Assembly: GCA_963843255.1 (NCBI GenBank)
Contig: CAWJJQ010000009.1
Coordinates: 1-64,000, forward strand
From: Bog-159 sp963843255
GTDB taxonomy: Bacteria > Acidobacteriota > Terriglobia > Bryobacterales > Bryobacteraceae
DNA length: 64,000 bases
Reading direction: 5' to 3'
How positions within the stretch are numbered: the stretch's first letter is position 1; every line of letters starts with the position of its first letter. Below are positions 18,016 to 27,281 of the stretch, in pieces. Under the pieces are notes generated by a model. That model was not told the DNA's origin, ran no database searches, and saw nothing but the letters and a program-made list of their open reading frames with translations. The translations under genes were made by a program, and so were the position numbers.

Positions 18016-18567
18016 ATGCCGGAAGTTCCTAAGATTTTTCATTTCATTACTACCGCAAAGTCACAGACGGCCGAGACGGCCTCGAGAATCAAGCGCTGGA
18101 TCACACGCAACCCTGGCTGGAAGGCTTTTGTCTGGTGCGATCCGGCCAGCCTGGGATCCAATCACGCCGTGGCCAGCACGCAGGATCCAAACGTAGAGCT
18201 AAAGACCATCGACCCGAATACCGTGCCCGGCGCGCAGCCGAACCTGGCGGCCAGTTCGGATGTCTTGCGCTATCAGATCCTGGCGAAGCACGGAGGCTGC
18301 TACCTTGACAGCGACGAAGAACCGGGCGATCCGCTGCCGAGCTTGGCAGTGGGTCCCGATGCGGCGCTCTTTGCCCCAGCGACGCCGGGAAAACCACGCG
18401 ATCGGGCAATCGCCTGCGTCATTGGCAGCCAGCGGATCCAGATGTGCGTAGCGCAAAAGGGGGTGCAGTCTTGCACCATGGTTTCGGGAAGAAACGATAA
18501 AGCCATCGGTGGCGCGCCAATCGGGGACGGGGAACTTCCGCAGAAGGTGCTCAAGGGAGCGGCTTAG
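18016..18567 (+). CDS. Short DXD glycosyltransferase-like protein (toxin-type / GT32-GT44-like)
   Basis: 183 residues from the ATG at 18016; AGAGGA lies upstream, and a GTG 18 bases earlier is an alternative. It starts with PKIFHFI, as in sugar-binding-DXD glycosyltransferases, and has SDVLRYQILAKHGGCYLDSDEEP (81-103), where S-D-x-x-R-Y and G-G-x-Y-x-D-x-D match the donor-binding core of TcdA/TcdB-like and GT32 enzymes (DSD at 98-100). At 183 residues it is shorter than most members, so it may be a minimal enzyme. It lacks a signal peptide and membrane segments. It follows the radical SAM gene on the same strand. Confidence 0.7.
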   Translation: MPEVPKIFHFITTAKSQTAETASRIKRWITRNPGWKAFVWCDPASLGSNHAVASTQDPNVELKTIDPNTVPGAQPNLAASSDVLRYQILAKHGGCYLDSDEEPGDPLPSLAVGPDAALFAPATPGKPRDRAIACVIGSQRIQMCVAQKGVQSCTMVSGRNDKAIGGAPIGDGELPQKVLKGAA

Positions 18568-18588
18568 CTGCCTCCGTCAACTGGGGCG

Positions 18589-20229
18589 TTACTGCTGGTG
18601 GCGCAGCACCTTGCCCGGCAGCGCATTGGTCATCTTGCCCTCTTCGATGACCGGCACGCCATTCACCAGCACAAAACGCATCCCTTCGGAAAGCTGATTC
18701 GGGTTGTCGAACGTGGCGCGGTCGTGAATGGTCTCCGGATCGAAGACCACCACGTCCGCCCACATGCCCTGTTTCAGCACGCCCCGTTCTGTCAGCCGCA
18801 TGCGTTGGGCGGGCAAAGCACTGAACTTCCGGATAGCATCGGGAAGGGTGAGCGTCTTGTCCTCGCGCACGTACTTGCGCAGGATGCGCGGGAACGTACC
18901 GTAGGCGCGCGGGTGCGGGTGCTCTTTACCCAGCAAGCCGTCGGGCGCGGTCCCCTCGGAATCGTTGCAGATCGAAACCCAGGGCTGGCGGAGCGCCAGC
19001 ACAATGTCCGGCTCCGACATCATGAAGATCGCCACGCTGGTGAAGGCCTGGTCCTCGATCAACAGATCGAAGATCGTGTCGAAGGGATCTTTGCCCCATA
19101 TCTTGGAGATCTCCGCGATGGTCTTGCCCTGCAGGGGCAGAAGCTTGGGATTGGCCACCGCGCCCACCAGGATGGATTCGGGTCCGGTCACCTCCTGCCA
19201 CTCGTTCTCCCAGTGGCCACCAGGTGTTTCCATCTCTTTGCGGATGCGCGCCCGCATGGCCGGCTCTTTCAGGCGCTCGATCAGCCTGGCGTCGCCCCCG
19301 TCATGGGCCCAAGGCGGAATAATCGCGGAAAATGTGTTGGCGCCTGCCGGATAGGCGTACGTATCCGCGCTGATATCCACACCGGAATCGCGCGCCTGCT
19401 GGATGTGCGCGATCACCTCCGGCATGCGGCCCCAGTTGGCCTTGCCGGCGGTCTTCAAATGCCAGATCTCCACCGGGATCGCAGCTTCGCGCCCGATGCG
19501 GATGGCCTCATCGAGCGCCGGAATGATGGCGTCGGCCTCGCTGCGCATGTGCGTGGCGTAGATGCCCCCAAATTTGGCTGCTTCCGATGCCAGGGCGATC
19601 AGCTCTGCCGTGGTGGCATAGGGTGCCGGGGCATATTGCAGTGACGTCGAAACCCCCACCGCTCCGTCGCGCATGGCGTCGCGCACCAGCGCCCGCATGC
19701 GCTCCAGTTCGGCCGGGTTCGGCGCGCGATCGTCGTCGCCCAGCACCATGCGGCGCACCTGGGTGGCTCCCAGATAGCTCGCCAGGTTGATGCCCATGCC
19801 TTGCTTTTCGAGGCGCGCGAAGTAGTCATGAAAGGTGCGCCAGTCGGGATTTATGGCATAGTGCTCGTAGCCTACCCGGTCGGCTTTCAGGATAGCGTCG
19901 TTCACCGGAGCCACCGACGAACCCTCGCCGGTGATTTCAGTCGTGATGCCCTGGTAGATCTTCGAGGGAAGGTGCGGATTCACCAGAATGGTGAGTTCCG
20001 ACTGCCCCAGCATATCGATGAACCCGGGCGCTACCACCATGCCGCGCGCGTCGATCGTGCGCCGGGCCGGGGCGCCGTCCAGATTGCCAATTGCGGCGAT
20101 ACGGCCTTGGCGGACGCCTATATCGCCGGAATACCATGGCGAGCCGGTGCCATCCACGATGCGCCCGTGTTGAATCACCACATCGTACGGAGCAGTGGCC
20201 GCGAGCAATAAAAATGCCGTTAACAGCAT
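18589..20229 (-). CDS. Exported amidohydrolase of the N-acyl-D-amino-acid deacylase (D-aminoacylase) type
   Basis: 546 residues with a signal peptide (MLLTAFLLLAATAP). Features of the D-aminoacylase family: YDVVIQHGRIVDGTGSPWYSGDIGV, APGFID, ATHMRSE, IWHLKTAG and a late catalytic Asp in SICNDSEGTAP. The first metal motif, normally HxH after PGFID, is MLGQSE, and the bridging Cys region (GNCG) is GEGS. The metal site must therefore differ from the Alcaligenes enzyme, with the His in ATHMRSE and IWHLK left as ligands. It probably hydrolyses N-acyl amino acids or cyclic amides in the periplasm. It stands alone, ending 21 bases from a convergent gene. Confidence 0.82.
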   Translation of the reverse strand: MLLTAFLLLAATAPYDVVIQHGRIVDGTGSPWYSGDIGVRQGRIAAIGNLDGAPARRTIDARGMVVAPGFIDMLGQSELTILVNPHLPSKIYQGITTEITGEGSSVAPVNDAILKADRVGYEHYAINPDWRTFHDYFARLEKQGMGINLASYLGATQVRRMVLGDDDRAPNPAELERMRALVRDAMRDGAVGVSTSLQYAPAPYATTAELIALASEAAKFGGIYATHMRSEADAIIPALDEAIRIGREAAIPVEIWHLKTAGKANWGRMPEVIAHIQQARDSGVDISADTYAYPAGANTFSAIIPPWAHDGGDARLIERLKEPAMRARIRKEMETPGGHWENEWQEVTGPESILVGAVANPKLLPLQGKTIAEISKIWGKDPFDTIFDLLIEDQAFTSVAIFMMSEPDIVLALRQPWVSICNDSEGTAPDGLLGKEHPHPRAYGTFPRILRKYVREDKTLTLPDAIRKFSALPAQRMRLTERGVLKQGMWADVVVFDPETIHDRATFDNPNQLSEGMRFVLVNGVPVIEEGKMTNALPGKVLRHQQ

Positions 20230-20316
20230 CGTGCGAGTTTATCACGCGGCCCCGTGCCAGCACTTGGACTTTCTGCATGCCTCCCGCTAGTCGGCCCTGA
20301 ATACCGGCACAAAAAA

Positions 20317-20353
20317 GGGACATTTCTAATGAGGCGAAACGGGGACATTTCTA
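20317..20353. repeat. Direct repeat GGGACATTTCTA x2, possible mobile-element remnant
   Basis: GGGACATTTCTA occurs at 20317-20328 and again at 20342-20353, 25 bases apart, in the 204-base gap between two genes. Sequences of this kind often flank insertion-sequence copies in other genomes (recalled, not checked). There is no transposase here, so any element is gone. Confidence 0.4.
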
Positions 20354-20433
20354 AAGCGGCTTGACCCGACAAAATTGACCCACTTGCATTTACGCGTCTA
20401 TTCAGGCAAGCTGGTACGTTTCCCTATAATTTC

Positions 20434-21387
20434 ATGCGGGTCCGCATTCTTTATCACGACCACTGCTTCGACGGCGCTGCCTCCGCCGCCTACTTTACCC
20501 GTTTCATGCGGGGCGCTTTTTATCCTGAAGCGGAATTTGTCTACACGGGAATGGCCCACAAAGCATCCCAGCTTTTCGATGACGGTTTATTCGATGGCGA
20601 CGTGAACGCCATCGTCGATTTCAAATATTCGAGCGATCCGCGCCTGACCTGGTGGTTCGACCATCATCAGAGCGCCTTCCTGACCACTGAGGATGCCGAA
20701 AACTACCGTCAGGACCGCAGCGGACGTAAACTCTACGATCCTTCCTATAAGTCGTGCACGTCGTTTATCTGCGCGGTGGCCAAGGAACGTTTTGGGTTCG
20801 CGGCCTGCGATCTGGATCAGCTCGTCGATTGGGCCAACATCATCGATGGCGCGCAGTATCCGGATGCCCGCACCGCCGTGGAATTAGGGGCGCCGGCCAT
20901 GAAACTGACGCTGGTGATTGAGGGCTCCAAGGGATCCGGGATCATTCAAAAGATCATTGGCTGGATGCAGTACCGCACGCTCGATGAGATCACTGCGGAG
21001 CCTGAAATTCAGGCGCTATTCGAGCCGTTGTACAAACGTCACGTGAATTCGATTGACCTGATTGGCGGCCGCGCCACACAGGACAACGGGGTCGTGTTCT
21101 TCGATTTGACCGGGTACGACCTGGAAGGCTATAACAAGTTCATTCCCTACTACCTGTTCCCTACCTGCACTTACACCGTCTCGGTGAGCCCGTCCAGTTT
21201 CCGCACCAAGGTTTCCGTGGGATCGAATCCGTGGGCCGCGGAGGTTCCCAAACACAACCTGGCCAGCATTTGCGAACGCTACGGCGGCGGCGGCCATGCG
21301 CGCGTAGGCGCCATCAGCTTCGAGCCGGGTGCCATAGAAAAAGCGCGGGCGGTGGCTGCCGAGATTGTGGAAGAGCTGAAACACTAG
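20434..21387 (+). CDS. DHH-family phosphoesterase
   Basis: 317 residues. The N-terminal HDHCFDGAASAAYF supplies metal-binding Asp residues, WWFDHHQSAF is the DHH motif (about residue 68), and RYGGGGHARVGAISF near 285 is the DHHA1-type substrate-binding GGGH motif. Relatives hydrolyse oligoribonucleotides, pAp, cyclic dinucleotides or polyphosphates; which one applies here is open. The ATG at 20434 is needed to keep the first metal motif. A TATAAT at 20425-20430 lies only 3 bases before that ATG, too close to act as its -10 box. Confidence 0.82.
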   Translation: MRVRILYHDHCFDGAASAAYFTRFMRGAFYPEAEFVYTGMAHKASQLFDDGLFDGDVNAIVDFKYSSDPRLTWWFDHHQSAFLTTEDAENYRQDRSGRKLYDPSYKSCTSFICAVAKERFGFAACDLDQLVDWANIIDGAQYPDARTAVELGAPAMKLTLVIEGSKGSGIIQKIIGWMQYRTLDEITAEPEIQALFEPLYKRHVNSIDLIGGRATQDNGVVFFDLTGYDLEGYNKFIPYYLFPTCTYTVSVSPSSFRTKVSVGSNPWAAEVPKHNLASICERYGGGGHARVGAISFEPGAIEKARAVAAEIVEELKH

Positions 21388-21435
21388 CGGGTTTCATGGC
21401 GGCACCATTTTCGATACGGACCATACGGCCGGCGT

Positions 21436-22341
21436 CTATAGATCTTTAAGGCTTTCTTCGATCAGCTTCCGGGTGCCCTCGTAGGGTTCCCCTTGGCCTT
21501 CAAATTCCATGGAGAAATAGCCGCGATACCCGGCGGATTTGGCGATAGCGAAGGTTTTCGCCAAGCTCACGCGAAACACTTTGCCATTGTCCACCTCGGA
21601 GTCCTTTACGTGCGAGATGTTGTAGGCGCGGCGGAACATGGCTTCGACAGCCTTGTAGTTGAAATCTTCGTCGCCCTTCATCATGGAATTACCAAAATCG
21701 GGCAGGCCGCGCAACCAGGGACTATTTACGTTATCGATCACCTTGGCCAGGAAAAATGCGTCTTCCGTTTCCAAGTCGTCATTTTCCAGGTTGATCATGA
21801 TGTTTTTGGATGCGCCGTATTCCGCAATGTGCTTGAGGCTTTCCGATGTGCGGTCTACATCCGGCGCGACGCCGCGGGCTCCTTGAATGTGCACGCGGAT
21901 GCTCGGCGAGCCCAGCGCCACAGCTACGTCCACCCATTTCCGGCCCCCGGCAATGGCTTTGTCGCGGCGCACGGAATCGGGATCGTAGAGGCTTGCGCCT
22001 ACGCCGGTCGGAATGTTCACGATGTGGGATTGCGCCTTTTCCACGGCGCGCCGCAGCTCATCCAGATAGGCAGGCTCGGTGGATGGGAAATGCGAGTTCA
22101 GCGGCTCTATATTGTGTACTCCGAACTTTTCCACCACCATGGCGGCGAAGTCCACCAGCTTGATGCCGGGGTGGCCGGGACGGTCCATGAAGTTGCGAAA
22201 CGGATAGGAGGCGACCGCCAGCCGGTCACGCGGGGCCGTTGGAAATTGAAGGTCCGGTGCGGCGGCGGCGCGCCCCTTAGGCAGTACTGTCAGGGCGGCG
22301 GCACAAGTTTGCAGAAACGTTCTTCTGGTCTTAGTGGTCAT
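21436..22341 (-). CDS. Tat-exported sugar phosphate isomerase/epimerase-like TIM barrel protein
   Basis: 301 residues. A twin-arginine leader (KTRRTFLQTCAAALTVLP) is followed by an AP-endonuclease-2-type TIM barrel: LAVASYPFRNFMD, HNIEPLNSHF, MINLENDDLETED, LPDFGNSMM, HVKDSEVD and YFSMEFEGQGEPYEG. Acidic and His residues on these strands form the usual divalent metal site. This superfamily covers xylose isomerase-like enzymes, inosose dehydratases and many uncharacterised exported members of Acidobacteria and Planctomycetes. The specificity is unknown. It is convergent with the DHH gene and divergent from the DinB gene. Confidence 0.85.
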   Translation of the reverse strand: MTTKTRRTFLQTCAAALTVLPKGRAAAAPDLQFPTAPRDRLAVASYPFRNFMDRPGHPGIKLVDFAAMVVEKFGVHNIEPLNSHFPSTEPAYLDELRRAVEKAQSHIVNIPTGVGASLYDPDSVRRDKAIAGGRKWVDVAVALGSPSIRVHIQGARGVAPDVDRTSESLKHIAEYGASKNIMINLENDDLETEDAFFLAKVIDNVNSPWLRGLPDFGNSMMKGDEDFNYKAVEAMFRRAYNISHVKDSEVDNGKVFRVSLAKTFAIAKSAGYRGYFSMEFEGQGEPYEGTRKLIEESLKDL

Positions 22342-22382
22342 GGCTGCCTTTCAGAATAACGCCGATCTGCGATACTGGCCCT

Positions 22383-22937
22383 ATGCAACCCCAACTCAAA
22401 CCGAACGCTCAAGGCATCGCTCCCCCGGAGGCATCGGAGTATGCCGCGTACTACGGCAAGTACATTGTGCTGGTGGGTGGAAGCGACGTGCTGGCCGCGC
22501 TCGAAGAACAGCCGGGCCAGACTCTGGCCTTGCTGTCTACGCTTAGCGATGAGCAGGGTAATTTCCGCTACTCTCCGGGCAAGTGGAGTATCAAGGAGAT
22601 GCTGGGGCATGTCATCGACGCGGAGCGGGTTTTCTCGTACCGCGCACTGCGCTTCGCGCGCAACGACCAGACGCCGCTGCCGTCGTTCGAGCAGGACGAT
22701 TACGTGCGCGCCGGCGGTTTCGACCATTGCCGGCTGGCCGATCTGATCGAAGAATTCGTCTGTGTGCGGCGCGCCAGCGTGATGCTATTCGCGAAGTTGA
22801 GCCCGGAAGCCTGGATGCGGCGCGGTATCGCCAGCGACAATCCGGTTTCGGTGCGGGCGATTGCCTACATTATTGCCGGGCACGAACTGCATCACCGGCG
22901 GATCCTCGAAGAGCAGTATTTGAAAGCGTTAGCCTAG
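22383..22937 (+). CDS. DinB-like metalloprotein
   Basis: 184 residues forming a four-helix bundle. Metal-binding histidines are visible in MLGHVIDAERVF and GHELHHRRIL, the three-His pattern of the DinB/YfiT superfamily. KWSIKEMLGHVIDAE is the typical opening helix-turn. Members include bacillithiol and mycothiol S-transferases, but the substrate here cannot be assigned. The ATG is 41 bases from the divergent isomerase gene. Confidence 0.88.
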   Translation: MQPQLKPNAQGIAPPEASEYAAYYGKYIVLVGGSDVLAALEEQPGQTLALLSTLSDEQGNFRYSPGKWSIKEMLGHVIDAERVFSYRALRFARNDQTPLPSFEQDDYVRAGGFDHCRLADLIEEFVCVRRASVMLFAKLSPEAWMRRGIASDNPVSVRAIAYIIAGHELHHRRILEEQYLKALA

Positions 22938-23046
22938 GTGGGGCGTAGGCGGATGTCCGGTCGCGAACAGTTGTTCCCATGCGCGGGCAACTGCCTAATT
23001 CATCGTCATTGATCAGGCGGGAACTTAGGCAGTTTCAGTTCGGCAG

Positions 23047-25533
23047 GTGGCTTGCGAGAGCACCCGTGTGCCTCAGGGTCTGCAAGTCCTCCGCCAGGAC
23101 GTCCAATTTGCCCTTCGCCAGCTTCGGAACCGCCCGGGCTTCGGCCTGGTTTCCGTACTGGTGCTGGCACTGGGTTTGGGCGGCAATGCGGCGATGTTCA
23201 GCGTTGTAAATGCGGTCCTGCTGCGGCCGCTTCCCTATGCCGATCCGGCCAGGCTGACGGCGCTGTTCGAGCGCGACGTGGTAGGGGAGGAGCCCTTCAA
23301 CGCGGTAGCGGCCGGCAACTTCCTGGACTGGCAGAAGCAGGCGCACAGTTTCGAGCAGATGGCGGCCAGCGGCGAGACGGCTTTTAACCTGGCCAGTCCC
23401 AGCGAGTCGTTTACCCCGGAGCGCATCGATGGCGCGTACTGCTCCGCCAATCTGTTCGATACGCTGGGCGTACAGCCGGTGCTGGGGCGGGCGTTCCGCA
23501 CCGAGGAGGACCGGCCGGGCGCCCCCCGGGTGGCCATCATCAGCTACGACCTGTGGCAGCGACGCTTTGGCGGATCCCCCGGGACGATCCGGCGACAGAT
23601 CCGGCTGGATAGCGAACAGTTCAAGATCGTGGGCGTGATGCCGCGCACTTTCGCCTATCCGTACCGCACCGTGAAAGCCTGGGTTCCACTTGAACGGCAC
23701 ATGGATCCGGAGGAGTTACAAAGCCGCAGCGACCATATGCTGACGGTAATCGGACGTTTGCGGCCAGGCGTGACTGTGGAGCAGGCGCGGGCTGAAATCG
23801 ACGGCATCGCGCGGCGATATAAACAACAGCACCCGGAGGAGCTTGCGGGCAGGGGCGGCAACGTGGTGGCGCTTTACGATTATTCGGTGAAGGGCGTGCG
23901 TGCTTCGCTGCTGGTGCTATTCGGCGCCGTCGGCTGCGTGTTGATCATCGCCTGCGTGAACGTGGCCAACCTGCTGCTGACGCGGGCGCTGGGACGCCAA
24001 CGGGAAGTGGCCATCCGGGCGGCGGTGGGCGCCACGCGGGGCCGCATCGTCAGGCAGTTATTGACGGAAAGCGTAATTCTCTCCCTGCTGGGCGGCGCGG
24101 GCGGCCTGCTGCTGGCATCATTGGTGACGGATGCACTCGCGGCGGGCGCTCCCAACTCGGCGTATTTGCCCGGCATCGAGCGCATCAGCGTGGATCGCTG
24201 GGTTTTCCTCTTCACCTTTGCGATCGCGCTGGTGACCGGACTGGCCGCGGGGCTGTTCCCAGCTTTTCAAGGATCGCGCTCGGATATCGTGGAAAGCCTT
24301 AAAGGCCGCGCGGTCAGTACGGGGCGTTCGCACGCGCGGTTCCGCGACGTGCTGGTAGCCGCGGAAGTGGCGCTGTCGCTGGCGCTGCTGGTGGGCGCCG
24401 GCCTGCTGCTGCGCAGTTTCAGCCGGCTGCAGAATGTGCATACCGGCGTCCGCATAGATCACACGCTGACGATGGGCCTGGCGCTACCGGAAGCCGGGTA
24501 CAAATCGCGCGAGAAGGTAGCGGAGTTTTACCGCGTGGCCGTCGATCGCGTGCAGTCGGTTCCGGGAGTGCAATCGGCCGGAGCGGTGACCTGCGCCCCG
24601 ATGGCCGGGCACTGCGGCGATTTCGTGTTCCAGATCGAAGGCCGCAAACTTCCGCCAGGTAAAGAGATGGATGCGCTGTTCCGCGGCGCCGATCCGGGCT
24701 ATTTCCGGGCCGCCGGGATTCCGTTGTTGAAGGGCCGCACGTTCACCCGGCGGGACGGAGCGGGGTTCGACGATATGAACCCGCGGCCAAGCGCGACTGT
24801 CGTCAGCGAGTCTTGGGCTGCCAGGTTCATGCCGGGCGAAGATCCTCTGGGGAAGAGGATTTATATGTCCGGCGATTCCGCGATGCGGAAATACCCACAC
24901 TACGAGATCATTGGCGTCGTGGGCGATGTGCTGCAGCGCCTGGATGCCGAGGTGCAGCCTACCATGTATTTCCCGCTGCTCGATGGCGACTGGCATGAAG
25001 CATTCCTGGTAATGCATACGGCCGGTGACCCGCACGGCGTGGTATCCGCGGTGCGGCACGAGATCAACGCGCTGGACAACGGCCTGCCGATTTTCGAAGT
25101 TCGAACCATGGATGAGATTATCGGCCGCGGCTCGCAGAACCGCGAATTCAGCGTTCTCCTGCTGGGGCTGTTTGCCGGCCTGGCGCTGGTCCTGGCTGCG
25201 ATTGGCTTGTATGGCGTTCTGTCGTACACGGTCTCGCAGCGGACGGCCGAGATCGGCATCCGCGTCGCCTTAGGAGCGCCTTCGCGAACGGTACGGTGGC
25301 TGATTCTGGTGCAGGGAATGAAACCGGCGGTGGCCGGCATCGGGGCCGGTCTAATCGCGGCGGCGTTCGGCACGCGCCTGCTCCGCGCCCTGCTGTTCGA
25401 TATCGGCGCGGGCGATCCATTAACTTTCGTCGTGGTGCCGCTGGTACTGGTGGCCGTGGCATCCACGGCGTGTTGGATCCCTGCCATGCGCGCCACCCGC
25501 ATCGATCCGACCATCGCCTTGCGGCGGGAATAG
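23047..25533 (+). CDS. MacB-like permease of the acidobacterial duplicated orphan type (ADOP)
   Basis: 828 residues. The start contains the characteristic LRQDVQFALRQLRNRPGFGLVSVLVLALGLGGN and NAVLLRPLPYADPARL. A first membrane segment is followed by a MacB periplasmic core domain and an FtsX-type three-helix block (about 280-420). A second periplasmic domain and a second FtsX block close the protein (VLSYTVSQRTAEIGIRVALGA near 730). ADOP proteins are abundant in Acidobacteria and lack a neighbouring MacB ATPase; none is seen here. The transported substrate is unknown. GTG at 23068 is an alternative start. Confidence 0.9.
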   Translation: MACESTRVPQGLQVLRQDVQFALRQLRNRPGFGLVSVLVLALGLGGNAAMFSVVNAVLLRPLPYADPARLTALFERDVVGEEPFNAVAAGNFLDWQKQAHSFEQMAASGETAFNLASPSESFTPERIDGAYCSANLFDTLGVQPVLGRAFRTEEDRPGAPRVAIISYDLWQRRFGGSPGTIRRQIRLDSEQFKIVGVMPRTFAYPYRTVKAWVPLERHMDPEELQSRSDHMLTVIGRLRPGVTVEQARAEIDGIARRYKQQHPEELAGRGGNVVALYDYSVKGVRASLLVLFGAVGCVLIIACVNVANLLLTRALGRQREVAIRAAVGATRGRIVRQLLTESVILSLLGGAGGLLLASLVTDALAAGAPNSAYLPGIERISVDRWVFLFTFAIALVTGLAAGLFPAFQGSRSDIVESLKGRAVSTGRSHARFRDVLVAAEVALSLALLVGAGLLLRSFSRLQNVHTGVRIDHTLTMGLALPEAGYKSREKVAEFYRVAVDRVQSVPGVQSAGAVTCAPMAGHCGDFVFQIEGRKLPPGKEMDALFRGADPGYFRAAGIPLLKGRTFTRRDGAGFDDMNPRPSATVVSESWAARFMPGEDPLGKRIYMSGDSAMRKYPHYEIIGVVGDVLQRLDAEVQPTMYFPLLDGDWHEAFLVMHTAGDPHGVVSAVRHEINALDNGLPIFEVRTMDEIIGRGSQNREFSVLLLGLFAGLALVLAAIGLYGVLSYTVSQRTAEIGIRVALGAPSRTVRWLILVQGMKPAVAGIGAGLIAAAFGTRLLRALLFDIGAGDPLTFVVVPLVLVAVASTACWIPAMRATRIDPTIALRRE

Positions 25534-25547
25534 GTGCCGGCCGGCCG

Positions 25548-27281
25548 TTATTGGCGGGTGTAGACCGGCTTGCCGCCCATCCAGGTTTGCTCGACTTGAA
25601 TATCGCGAACGTCGTCCAGCGGGCAGGTCAGGATATCGCGATCCAGCACCACGAAGTCGGCGAGTTTGCCTTTCTCCAGCGACCCTTTTTCTTTTTCCTC
25701 AAACGTCAGCCAGGCGTTGTTGATGGTGTAGAGCCGGAGGGCCTGCTGGCGCGAGAGGCGCTGCTCGGGATGCAGCGGCTGATCGGTCCAGCGCGGCTGG
25801 CGGGTGAGCGTGATCCACATGCCCAGAAACGGATTGTACGGATTGATGGAGCGCAGGCTGCCGATCTTCTGCATGTGATCGGAGCCGCCCCCCACCACCA
25901 CCCCGCTCTCGAACAACGTTTTGTACGGCTGAAAATAGGCCAGCCGGGCATCGCCGAACTGCTTGTGCAGGGTGGCGCCATCCAGCCACAGCCAATCGGG
26001 CTGCAGGTTGGCGACGATGCCAATCTCCTTCATCTTTTCGATGATGTCCGCGCTCATGAAGTTGGCGTGGGTGATGCATGGACGGGCGGCGCGCAGGGGA
26101 AATTCGCGGTTGATCTCGACGTAAGCGTCCACCAGCGTCTGGACCGCACCATCGCCCACCGAATGTGCCGTAAACTGCAGATCGTTCTGCAGGGCGAAAC
26201 GCGCGATCTGGACCAGTTTGGCCGGCTCGATATAGCGCATGCCGCGATAGGTGGGGTCGTCGATCGAATAAACTTTGCTGATGCCCCAAGGCTGCCGCAT
26301 ATAGGCGCTGCCGGTGAGCATGCCGCCGTCCAGGAAGCTCTTGATGCCGCGCAGCCAGAGCATGTTGTTGTAGCGGTGCAGCGGGCTGGCGGCCGCCGCG
26401 CGGATGCGCGCCATAATTTGATCAAGCGGCATCTGCGCGTCCACATCGTAGGCCACAAAAACGCGGCAGGAGAGTTGGCCTTCGTCCTTGAGGCGGCGAT
26501 AAGTTTCCAGGTCCTGGTCGCCCAGGTCTCCTTCGGAAATGCTGGTAAGGCCCACGGAATTGTAATCGGCCAGCATCATTTTCAGGCGCGCACGCCGGTC
26601 GCCGTCGTTGGGGACGCGGTCTCCGGAATGGGTTTTCACCAGCCTGCTGCAATTGCGCAGGATGCCCGTAGGATTGCCGGCCGCATCGCGTTCGATGCGT
26701 CCTGGCTTACCGTCCGTAATGCGGAAATCTCGGTCGATGCCGCTGATCTCGAGAGCCTGCGAATTGACCGCGGCGTCCGGACCAGTGCCGAAATAGACCG
26801 GATTGTGAGCCGCGGCGGTATCCAGTTCCGCACGCGTCGGAAAGCGCTGCTCGCGCAGGCGGGTGATGAAGACCTGTGTGAGAACGATCCAGTCTCCCGG
26901 TTTTGAGACGGCCGCGCGTGACGCAATATAGCGCAGCACGTCGGCCATGGTTTCCATGTCCGGCACCGGATGGTCGAACTCGTAGAGCGCCGCTTCGGCG
27001 GCATGGACATGGGAATCGATCAGGCCGGGAATGACGGTTTTACCGTGCAAATCGATCTGCCGCGTGGTGGGCGCGGCAAGACCCAGGATGTTGGCAGAAG
27101 TTCCTACCGCCACGACCCGGTCACCGCGGACGGCTATCGCATCGACGATCCGGAATTGCGCGTCGACGGTAACAATTTTACCGTTGTGAAGAATTACATC
27201 AGCCGGTTGCGCGTACAGCAACGCGCCGCCGAGAATTAGAAGGGAGAGTAATATCCGGTGAATCAAGAGAATATGATACAC
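25548..27281 (-). CDS. YtcJ-like exported amidohydrolase (Amidohydro_3)
   Basis: 577 residues with an N-terminal signal or anchor segment (ILLSLLILGGALLYA). ADVILHNGKIVTVDAQFRIVDAIAVRGDRVVAVG is the beta-sandwich entry of amidohydrolases, PGLIDSHVHAAEA gives the HxH metal motif, TAHSVGDGAVQ and CITHANF supply the later His ligands, and GGGSDHMQK contains the catalytic Asp. YtcJ-type enzymes hydrolyse N-substituted formamides or related amides, but most are uncharacterised. It converges with the permease gene, 14 bases apart. Confidence 0.88.
   Translation of the reverse strand: MYHILLIHRILLSLLILGGALLYAQPADVILHNGKIVTVDAQFRIVDAIAVRGDRVVAVGTSANILGLAAPTTRQIDLHGKTVIPGLIDSHVHAAEAALYEFDHPVPDMETMADVLRYIASRAAVSKPGDWIVLTQVFITRLREQRFPTRAELDTAAAHNPVYFGTGPDAAVNSQALEISGIDRDFRITDGKPGRIERDAAGNPTGILRNCSRLVKTHSGDRVPNDGDRRARLKMMLADYNSVGLTSISEGDLGDQDLETYRRLKDEGQLSCRVFVAYDVDAQMPLDQIMARIRAAAASPLHRYNNMLWLRGIKSFLDGGMLTGSAYMRQPWGISKVYSIDDPTYRGMRYIEPAKLVQIARFALQNDLQFTAHSVGDGAVQTLVDAYVEINREFPLRAARPCITHANFMSADIIEKMKEIGIVANLQPDWLWLDGATLHKQFGDARLAYFQPYKTLFESGVVVGGGSDHMQKIGSLRSINPYNPFLGMWITLTRQPRWTDQPLHPEQRLSRQQALRLYTINNAWLTFEEKEKGSLEKGKLADFVVLDRDILTCPLDDVRDIQVEQTWMGGKPVYTRQ

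Noticed and set aside
20425..20430. Perfect TATAAT just before the DHH gene start
   Set aside because: At 3 bases from the ATG, transcription would start inside the gene and lose the first metal motif; probably coincidence.
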